A stretch of 64,000 nucleotides of DNA, from NCBI GenBank assembly GCA_902728285.1, contig CACVBU010000603.1, forward strand, positions 1,028,066 to 1,092,065. Reading direction: 5' to 3'. This stretch comes from Clytia hemisphaerica. Taxonomy: Eukaryota; Cnidaria; Hydrozoa; Leptothecata; Clytiidae. The position numbers and the translations under genes were made by a program. Under the pieces are notes generated by a model. It was given only the letters and a program-made list of their open reading frames with translations. It did no database searches and was not told the origin of the DNA. Shown here piece by piece: positions 58,001 through 64,000 of the stretch; the first letter of the stretch is position 1; each line of letters opens with the position of its first letter.

Positions 58001-61000
58001 CTTGATCTATCGCTTATCGATAGTCATTAAGGATGCTTCAAGCATTCAAATTGCTAATTTTCGTATGGAAGTTAAGTGGGTTCATTAATGTAATCCTTCC
58101 TTATAGTAGTTGAGTTCCTACTGGTATTCCGCATTTTGTTAAAAAAATCGATGAACAAGTGAACAGATCACAAAGTCTGATCCTGTTTTTAGTGATTATT
58201 TTATTCTTGTTGTTCTTCGACGAATTTTTGGTTTAGTGTTTTTTTGAATCTTTCAAATGTGTCTCGATGTTTCGACTTTTGTTGATTTTTGTCTCGATTG
58301 CCTATTCGGGTGAGTGATTTTGTAGGGGGTATTAGGCCTTCTTAAATTTCTCTTTGGGAATCCGGGAGTTGAACTTTCCTTACTAACTCTTGTAATCATT
58401 GATTGAATTCCATTTTTTTCCAGCTGTGAATAATGAAACAAAGCTAACGTGTACAGCCGATAAATTATAATAAACAACAACAAAAAACAATTTCGAAAAA
58501 AAAAAGTATGAAACTTTTGTTTACAATTAGTTTGTATCTTTTACTCCCAACAGAAGTGAAGCCTGCCAACTATGAAGTCGCCGTTGAAAACGAAGAAGCT
58601 TTTCTACCGTGCGGGAAACTCAAAGTGTTGCCAGGTGACAGAATCGTTTGGAAGAAAGATGGCGTCAACGTGCTCGAAAAATACCGTGATCGTGCATCTG
58701 TTGACGTGAATGGAACATTATTTTTGGATCCAGTGAAACGAGGTGATTTGGGATTGTACCAATGTTTGGTGACTACCAAGAGATTCGAAGATGAAGTTAC
58801 CATCACCAAGACCATGTTCTTGAATGTCAAATGTAAGAATTTTTTTTTTCATTCTATTCTTGATTCTTGGTTCTTCATTTAAAAATGTTTAATCCGGTCA
58901 ATTTTTTACTTTCACTGAAAGTTTTTTTATCTGCTAACCAACCGACACTTGAAATTTCATGTAATCACCAGTACGAGTTTTTCCTTCAAAGTCTTTTTTT
59001 GAAGATCCTAAAAGACAAAAATCTATTCCTTTTTATCATGAACGAGAATTAAGATTTTAGTGTATTATGTTTCCTTTTTTCAGACGTCCCAGTCATCATC
59101 TACATCTTACCGTCCGTCAAAATCTACGTTCACAAAACGGCCGTTCTTCCATGCACGGCTCAAGGTAATCCTGGTGTCAATTTTCGTTGGCTGTTCCCGA
59201 ACGGAGAACGTATCAAGAACACACCCGACAAAAAGTATTCTGTATCGAGCAACGGTTCTTTGATCATCCGGAATATTGGTACCACGGACGCGAAAAATTA
59301 TACTTGTGCACCGTACAGTGATCTGGGAAGCGGTGAAAAAAGACATACGGAACTGATCGTCTTCTGTAAGTAATTTAATCAACAAAACAAAAAACAACAA
59401 CAAATATTTCACTCTAAATTTAACAGACTTTTCTATAATCTTTTTACATAGGGTAAGTTTTGTTAAATTCTACGAAATACTTGTCTAACCGTGGAATCTG
59501 TTCATTCTTAGAGAAAAAGAAAACTTGCATCATGTTTTTTATAAATTTCCTTTTTTAGCCCCACCCTCGTTTTTCAACAAAGCACAAGGAACAGTCGACG
59601 TTCTTGAAGGAGACACAGTCACACTTGACTGTGCATCCGGAGGTATCCCTAAGCCTGTGATCACGTGGGGTCACAATAACAAGAAAATCAAAGATGGTGA
59701 ACGATTCAAAACAGAATCCATCGGCAAATTGAATATCCGTGACGTGCGGGGCTCAGATGCGGGATCTTATGCTTGTATTGTTCGATCTGAAGCGGGTGAA
59801 ATTCACAGGTCAACTACATTGGTTGTTAAAGGTGTGTTTATACTACTCGTTTTTTTTAGTTCTTCGTTTATTTGGACTTTGAAAGTTCTTTAATGCCTTT
59901 GGACTTCATATCTTTACTTCTGAGACTAATTTAGCGTAGAATTAATATTATCGTACGAAGAAACATTATTTTAAACCTGAATATTTCTTTCTTGTACTAT
60001 AGGAAAACCTGGTACTCCAACCTTGATCGAAGTCAGTGTCGAAAGTGGCGTTGTGTTCGCTCGCTGGTTGCGCGCGTATGATGGTGGTTCGCCTCAATCT
60101 TTTGAGATTTGGGGACGACTCGCTAGTGAGGATGATTTTTCATGGGAAAAGATTGACGGTATCGAAAGCAACATCAAACAAAAAACAGAATTCAAACAAT
60201 TTCAGTTATCAAGCTTGATCAAAAACGTTCCGCAAAATACAAAAGTAACTTATTTCTTCAGCGTCCGCGCAACCAATGTGCGTGGTGGAAGCGGATTCAA
60301 AAAGGTTGGAAAAGTTGTCATTTTGCCATCGGAAAAAGACGTTATGGTACCCGGAACTCTTAATGACTTTATTGTTGGTAAGTTGTCGATTTAATATTTT
60401 GAGAAAGAAAAAACTCGTCTCCTCCTATCTGCCCTCTCAAGTCATGATTCCTTACTTTAGTGAATTTTCCATTTCTATTTCTTCTTAAATAGTTTCCTAT
60501 TACATTTCTTTCTCTGCAGACAAACCTTTCCCACCATACAACGTCACTGTGAACGCAACACGTGCCGGTTACGTCATCACATGGAAAGAAAAGCTCGTCC
60601 CAGGCCGCCCACCTGCCAAACAAATCGTCGCCCAATACCGCCTTCGTGGCTCGGAACACCAATGGCGTGATTATATTATACCAAAGGATTCTATCAAGGA
60701 TCAAGCCGAACCGGCCCGTAAACGTCGATCTGCGACTCCATCCGGGGGCCCATCGCAAGGGATTATGGTCAAACCAGATGATCTTAAAGGCGATGACCGA
60801 GATGATTTGGAATTTCAAGTTGTGGCTGAAAGTGAGAATGGTGTGCGGAGTGAAGCTAACAAACCCAAGTTTGTGTTGACAGGTACCATTTTTATTTTTA
60901 CTTCTTCGGGTTCTCGAGTATCAGAAATTTACCATGGGGATGAAGGGTACTCCTCGTACTTCAGGTATAAAAGAAATAATTCACTTAGATTCTCAAATTG

Positions 61001-64000
61001 AATTTTAGAAAAGCTTTCGTAGGAATGTTTTTAAACTTTTTGGATTTGGAGGTTCATTATTTTAGAAGAAAAGTGAGAATTATATGGAAAAAAGCTGACC
61101 ATCTTTCCTTCCTTGAGCTTAGCTATTGTGAATTTCGTGTACTCCTTCGTCTTGTATTTTTACGTTTGGGCCTGTACTCTTAGCTCGGTAACACTCTATG
61201 GAGGAGAGGCTTGGGAAAAATTATTATCAATTTAGGGTTTTTAATTTCTTTTCATTTTCTTCCCTTTTTAAATCTACTGGTGCATGATTAATTTATGAAA
61301 AAAAGAAGTTTTATCTGATGGAGAAATAAATGAAAACATTTTTTTGAAGCCGAAAAAAGGAACTCTACTTGACTTCCACGAAGGCGACTGCGCAAACTTT
61401 GTTTGAAGTTTAGAAATTTGCAATCAATTTATATTAAAGTATGAAATTGAAAAAGTTCTAAGGAGAGAAGTTTTGTATGATAAACTTGAATTTCGTGGGA
61501 GATAAAACAAACTAATATTTTTAGAAGCGTGAACTAAGGAGCCCTCGTTCTGTGCTCCAAGAGTTTTATTGCTTCAAAATCTGAAAGTGTTTTTGGGAAA
61601 ATGTCTTATGGTAGGCGTAAAATTTGCAATTAAAAAAGCAACAGCAGTAGAAACAGTTTAAGAATTCCTAGAGTCTGGTTTTATTATGTTGTGAATAAAT
61701 TATTTTTGCTTTTAAGGATTTTTAATTGATGTAGTTTTCAATCTATTTTTTCAATTTCTTTTAGCACCGGTTATGCCACCTACCACGTCACCAAAATCGG
61801 GCGGCGGTGATGGTGGAACCAAAGGGGAACCAGCTGAAGAAGGAGGATTTGCCAAATTTGGTCCTATCTTGTTGGGCGGTATTTTGGGCGGCTTTGTTAT
61901 CTTGTTGGCGGTGACAATCTATTGCTTATGTCGCAAACGAAAGAACAGAAAATATGCTGGTAAGTAAAATTTTCTGACAACTTGATCCATTTTTTAAGTA
62001 GAGCTACTGAGTTAAAGAATCCGATTTTTTTTTTCAATTTCAAATATAAACAAAGAAGCTTTAAAATCGTAACTGAAGCATGAAAATGGCCTCTATACAT
62101 AGCCGTATTATTGCTATGACCCAAAACCATTTCTCATCAACAAGACTAACTGACCAATTATTTTTCATTTCATTATTTAGCTTCACGACAACAACAAATC
62201 GCCTTCACTAAAGAAAAGTAAGTTCTTTCATCATATCTCCATCTTCCGATGATTGATCCTGCCTTGTAATCCTACCTCCTCTTCATTCAAGATTATCATT
62301 ATCCTAATCTTTCCATTCACACACGGCAAAAATCGCTCATTACTGGTACAAGAAATTTCTATGGGTTTGAAAACCAAACTGTGTCCGCCTTACTGATTTC
62401 TCATTTAAAAATCACCGTTTTTGAAATCGTCTTTTTACATTTTCCTCGCCTTTTCTTCCCCTTTCATGTTACCTGAAAACAAACTTTCTTTTCCTTCTTA
62501 CCTTAGCGGTGTCAACATGGAGCATGGTATTGAAGCAGGTTACAGTGATGAAGAAGAAGTTGACGAAACAGATGAAGTTAAACTCCTACATGACGAACAA
62601 GATTCTCCAAGACGTTTCCATCTCAAAACATGCCCTGCTTTGAAACTCGGTGAATATACCAACAACGGTGGAGATATAAAAGGAAAGAGTAAAGATCCAG
62701 TCTATTTCTTGTTACAACGATATGAAGAGGAAAAAGAGATGTGCACGTGTAGTACAATGCGATACATGACGCTTAACTCACACGAACAGAAAGTCAAACG
62801 CGATAAGAAGAGACATCAGAAAAAGGCTGGATCGAATGGTGGCATGCATCGAGCAAATTCGTCACCGTCACTTTTGTTAACGTCAGAAAACGGTTCATCT
62901 ATCGATCCGTCAGAATTATTAGACGAAGAAGACTATGATTTGAGCGATAACGAGAAAGACGCCGTCGGCGATTTAAATACCGAAAAGTATCCGACGCTGA
63001 AACGACAAAAGTTTAAAGATTCGTATGATCAATTCTGTCGGGATGGAACCACGACGAAAGATGGTCGTCGCCGATTGTCCTCGGAAGAGAAAACCGAAGC
63101 CGACAAAAATTTGGTTATTCTCGGAAACGGTGAAGTCGTCAACCTGAAAGACGTCAATGATGTATCATCTGAAAACTCGGCTACCGAAAGTGAACGAGTT
63201 TTAACACCGAAAATGATGATGGAAGTTAACGATAATCGTCGTTCCAAATCGAGTGGATTCGGTGATGGAAGTAACTCGACCTCCGATTCGGAATCGATCC
63301 AAGAACTGAAAAACCCGATGTCTGGACGATTACCGCCATACACAAACGGATACCTAACTGATACCGGTATTTTGAAACGCCCCGATCATGGGTATGCTTC
63401 TGATTTCTCAACACGCAGCTCACCACTTGATTACAAGAAACGAGGCGGGCGTTATCAACCACCCGCCCCACAACAACACTCTCGTATAAATGGTTACGAG
63501 CCACCAAATCATTATTATTCTGAAGATGAATCCGTTCGAAGCGGCCATTCAGGTTTACGCCCTATCCAACCGCCCCCTTACACCCAAGCATTACACGATA
63601 TCGAACGTTTATCAGAGAAAAATGATGTGACCGACAGTGAGGATTTGTATGATCACCTACTGGATATGGGTCGAAAATTAGGTGTCACTTTAGATGATTC
63701 TATTGAGAGCGATTTGAACACTAAAGGCATGACTTTGCCTCCACCTCGCTCCTATTCCAACCCGAGGGCGTACCCACCTCCAACGGGTGTTGAGTCGGGC
63801 TACATGACAGACACTAGTGTCGGGAAAGACCGATATACCGATCGAGAAAAATCGGAACGTTGTGCTCAACTTCTGAATGAATTTAAAAGTTCAAAATCAA
63901 GGAACACTATTAATAATAACACAGACTCTGAAAATAACTATGAAGATGAACTCCCCGTTGATCCGCCTACGTTACGTAGTCGTTCCGTGATGGGTAACGT
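42766..64000 (+). CDS. single-pass receptor: 4 Ig, 2 FN3, transmembrane helix, long tail (3' end outside window)
   Basis: Exons: 42766-43041 (Ig1), 58554-58832 (Ig2), 59084-59365 (Ig3), 59559-59831 (Ig4), 60003-60377 (FN3-1), 60520-60882 (FN3-2), 61765-61959 (stalk and TM), 62180/62181-62217, 62507-beyond 64000. All junctions are GT-AG and phases agree (phase 1 up to the TM exon, then phase 2). With the 39257 signal exon the coding part in the window is about 1216 codons. The product would sit in the plasma membrane as a cell-surface adhesion or guidance receptor. Four Ig plus two FN3 resembles Ihog/Boi; turtle/IGSF9 has five Ig plus two FN3. Neither is proven. The 5' introns are very long (15.5 kb) and the 3' introns short (142-882 bp). 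Exons from 58.5 kb on are visibly GC-richer than introns. Confidence 0.85.
45275..45334. repeat. 60-bp hairpin with ATAACCCCCTG termini
   Basis: ATAACCCCCTG at the left and CAGGGGGTTAT at the right are perfect inverted repeats. It may be a tiny MITE or the solo remains of one. Confidence 0.6.
46931..46955. repeat. GTGTGTGTGAGTGAGTG simple repeat
   Basis: Short GT/GAGT-rich run, directly visible. It is about 350 bases upstream of the 47303 exon. Confidence 0.7.
47303..47354 (+). CDS. alternative first exon with signal peptide (MDSTWILILCMGLFTIK)
   Basis: The ATG at 47303 opens 17 codons with the hydrophobic core WILILCMGLF. The donor AAAG|GTAAGT is a perfect consensus match, phase 1, with residual base G. 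Joined to the exon at 58554 it gives Glu-Val-Lys-Pro, a plausible signal cleavage region before Ig2. An upstream out-of-frame ATG at 47298 stops quickly. It would encode a three-Ig isoform of the receptor. Confidence 0.5.
50714..50881. repeat. direct repeat, copy 1 (pairs with 51357-51528)
   Basis: About 168 bp at roughly 95% identity by eye with copy 2: ATCTTGC(A/G)TTGGTGCATGGT, AGAACCGTCTGTTGCTGTTT and AATCACGGAGAATTTTTTGT. Copy 2 contains an extra CTCTA-type insertion. Confidence 0.85.
50960..51235. repeat. MITE with TIRs of about 45 bp and internal GGAATTCC units
   Basis: TGGGCTTTTCCAGAAAAAAA-(A)CCGTGCACCCCCTGTTGAGG at the left is answered by CCTCAACAGGGGGTGCACGA and ...TCTGGAAAAGCCCA at the right. 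The interior has about five units built on TACCCCCTTGGAATTCC. An AAT trinucleotide abuts both ends if the element is taken as GGGC...GCCC. It lies between two 170-bp direct repeats. Confidence 0.8.
51357..51528. repeat. direct repeat, copy 2
   Basis: Same block as 50714-50881, ending TTTGTCAGGCTATT. The 480 bp between the copies contains the MITE and about 120 bp unrelated to the repeat. Confidence 0.85.
51963..51979. repeat. (GT)n microsatellite
   Basis: Eight GT units, directly visible. Confidence 0.9.
55710..55764 (+). CDS. alternative first exon with signal peptide (MMLVWLVISATRSLSGYN)
   Basis: ATGs at 55710 and 55713. The short hydrophobic core is LVWLVISA. The donor AACT|GTAAGT is strong, phase 1, with residual base T. 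Joining to 58554 would create TAA (stop), but joining to 59084 gives Tyr (T+AC) and to 59559 gives Ser (T+CC). So, if used, it should skip Ig2, as Ig2 itself leaves a T before 59084. Confidence 0.45.
56142..56223 (+). CDS. weak candidate signal-peptide exon (MAKMENRLHIIVVILLISIT...)
   Basis: The ATG at 56142 opens a strong hydrophobic core, IIVVILLISI, followed by TPTFWCRK. The phase-1 donor would be AAAA|GTAGGT, a weaker match. A phase-2 alternative (AG|GTATCT) would break the Ig frame. If unspliced, the frame continues hydrophobic to a nearby stop. Confidence 0.3.
58267..58309 (+). CDS. proximal first exon with signal peptide (MFRLLLIFVSIAYS)
   Basis: The ATG at 58267 starts 14 codons, phase 1, donor TCGG|GTGAGT. 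The intron to 58554 is only 244 bp. AYS followed by Glu-Val is a credible signal peptidase site. An overlapping out-of-frame upstream ATG at 58257 would read 18 codons to a TGA, a possible translational brake. This is the most likely start of a compact three-Ig receptor transcript. Confidence 0.6.
58424..58470 (+). CDS. possible mini terminal exon with stop overlapping AATAAA
   Basis: A good acceptor (TTCCATTTTTTTCCAG) is followed, in phase 1 from 58267, by AVNNETKLTCTADKL and TAA. NETKLTCTA resembles an Ig B-strand. The stop overlaps AATAAA at 58469-58474. It may be a decayed Ig exon or an alternative terminal exon giving a tiny secreted product. Confidence 0.3.
58508..58553 (+). other. acceptor tract that also reads as an in-frame signal peptide
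   Basis: ATG at 58508 is in frame with Ig2. The polypyrimidine tract encodes MKLLFTISLYLLLPT before the AG of the acceptor. If transcription began between about 58475 and 58507, or if the intron were retained, translation could start here. Pyrimidine-rich DNA tends to encode Leu/Phe, so coincidence is possible. I prefer splicing at 58553/58554. Confidence 0.35.
58554..58832 (+). CDS. receptor exon Ig2
   Basis: Phase 1-1, 279 nt. Encodes VKPANYEVAVENEEAFLPC (B-strand), RIVWKKDG (C-strand) and KRGDLGLYQCLVTT (F-strand). Both disulphide cysteines and the tryptophan are present. Ends FLNVK. Confidence 0.85.
59084..59365 (+). CDS. receptor exon Ig3
   Basis: Acceptor TTTCCTTTTTTCAG, donor TTCT|GTAAGT, phase 1-1, 282 nt. 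Encodes TAVLPCTAQGNPGVNFRWLF, NGSLIIRNIGTTDAKNYTC and a TELIVF G-strand. A complete I-set-like Ig domain. Confidence 0.88.
59559..59831 (+). CDS. receptor exon Ig4
   Basis: Acceptor TTTCCTTTTTTAG, donor AAAG|GTGTGT, phase 1-1, 273 nt. Encodes GTVDVLEGDTVTLDCASGG, PKPVITWGHNNKKI and DVRGSDAGSYACIVRSEAG. A textbook I-set domain. Confidence 0.9.
60003..60377 (+). CDS. receptor exon FN3-1
   Basis: Phase 1-1, 375 nt. Encodes FARWLRAYDGGSPQSFEIWG and TYFFSVRATNVRGGSGF, matching the W-x(n)-D-G-G-S-P and Y/F-x-V-x-A-x-N-x-x-G positions of fibronectin type III. A linker of about 20 residues (SEKDVMVPGTLNDFIV) follows the domain. Confidence 0.85.
60520..60882 (+). CDS. receptor exon FN3-2 with an internal RKRR site
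   Basis: Phase 1-1, 363 nt. Encodes PPYNVTVNATRAGYVITWKE (with N-linked sites NVT and NAT), QIVAQYRLRG and LEFQVVAESENGVRSEANK. Between the C- and F-strand regions is an insertion of about 30 residues, EPARKRRSATPSGGPSQG. RKRR at 60717-60728 fits the furin consensus R-X-K/R-R. Confidence 0.85.
60717..60728 (+). other. furin-type cleavage motif RKRR in FN3-2
   Basis: RKRR is followed by S-A-T, in a loop of small polar residues that would be exposed. Cleavage in the Golgi would leave two chains held together by the FN3 fold. Confidence 0.55.
60883..61764 (+). other. receptor intron (882 bp)
   Basis: T- and A-rich with no recognisable coding insertion. Frames here are intron shadows. Confidence 0.7.
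61765..61959 (+). CDS. receptor exon: Gly-rich stalk and transmembrane helix
   Basis: Phase 1-1, 195 nt. An acidic, glycine-rich juxtamembrane stalk (TTSPKSGGGDGGTKGEPAEE) leads into the helix (GPILLGGILGGFVILLAVTI), then YCLCRKRKNRKY as the stop-transfer signal. GG-rich packing motifs lie in the helix. The two juxtamembrane cysteines (CLC) could be palmitoylated. Confidence 0.9.
62181..62217 (+). CDS. receptor micro-exon, 37 nt
   Basis: Acceptor TTTCATTATTTAG, donor GAAAA|GTAAGT, phase 1 in and phase 2 out. Encodes SRQQQIAFTKEK just inside the membrane. Phase switches here, so it cannot be skipped without a frameshift. Confidence 0.75.
62507..64000 (+). CDS. receptor cytoplasmic-tail exon (runs off the window)
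   Basis: Acceptor CTTCTTACCTTAG, phase 2, open for 497 codons to the window edge. Polar and probably disordered. Motifs: GYSDEEE (62538), an acidic block LLDEEDYDLSD (about 62920), LPPYTNGYLTDTG (63330), HGYASDFS (63387), QPPPYTQ (PPPY at 63570-63581, a WW-domain ligand), LPPPRSY (about 63739) and SGYMTDTS (63795). The recurring G-Y-x-(T/S/D)-D-like motif suggests repeated tyrosine phosphorylation or adaptor sites. No kinase, phosphatase or PDZ domain is visible. The C-terminus lies beyond 64000. Confidence 0.85.

Larger units (their letters stand above)
43042..58553 (+). other. 15.5-kb intron containing candidate alternative first exons
   Basis: Non-coding apart from the small signal-peptide exons listed separately. 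It holds a hairpin at 45275-45334, a 172-bp direct duplication around a MITE at 50.7-51.5 kb and a GT microsatellite. Frames at 52631-52864 (minus) and 54151-54360 (plus) have balanced residue composition but no splice or family support. Rows at 48.6-49.3 kb are A/C-rich while most others are T/G-rich. Confidence 0.55.

Noticed and set aside
60369-60818. 149-codon minus-strand frame
   Set aside because: Shadow of the FN3-2 exon and its flanking intron on the opposite strand.
63029-63507. two minus-strand frames of about 93-104 codons
   Set aside because: Shadows of the long cytoplasmic-tail exon, which is clearly coding on the + strand.

Overview
The window looks like AT-rich nuclear DNA of an invertebrate animal. 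Evidence: short GT-AG introns in phase 1 that separate single immunoglobulin (Ig) and fibronectin type III (FN3) domains, strong polypyrimidine acceptors, near-perfect GTAAGT donors, AATAAA signals, and many small inverted-repeat elements (MITEs). No bacterial, viral or organellar gene organisation is visible. I cannot fix the phylum from sequence alone. Exon calls are manual splice-phase reconstructions without transcript support.

Layout. 1-22154: gene-poor DNA carrying three or more MITE families, a 560-bp inverted-repeat element and two tandem duplications. 22155-26801: a six-exon gene for a secreted protein (Ig gene 1) with two V-like Ig domains and a third, apparently frameshifted Ig-like domain. 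Two unrelated inverted-repeat elements sit in its introns, and an antisense cysteine-rich ORF sits in intron 1. 26802-39256: non-coding, markedly T/G-rich on the + strand, with a possible CRE-bearing promoter and 5' exon near 33.4 kb. 39257-40472: a two-exon mini-gene for a 58-residue secreted peptide, followed by AATAAA signals. 42766-64000 (runs off the window): the main gene, a single-pass receptor with Ig, Ig, Ig, Ig, FN3, FN3, a transmembrane helix and a cytoplasmic tail of more than 500 residues.

The most interesting architecture is at the 5' side of the receptor. At least three short exons with near-consensus donors (47303, 55710, 58267; also 39257 if shared with the mini-gene) each encode a different signal peptide and each end in phase 1, the phase of every downstream Ig exon. 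Two weaker candidates lie at 34162 and 56142. An in-frame ATG at 58508 also turns the polypyrimidine tract of an Ig acceptor into a signal-peptide-like sequence. This would produce 4-, 3- and 2-Ig forms of one receptor from alternative promoters.

The receptor also has an RKRR furin-type site inside its second FN3 domain, a first Ig domain without the F-strand cysteine, and a tail with four G-Y-x-(T/S/D)-rich motifs and a PPPY motif. The domain order resembles the Ihog/Boi or turtle/IGSF9 groups, but I cannot assign orthology.
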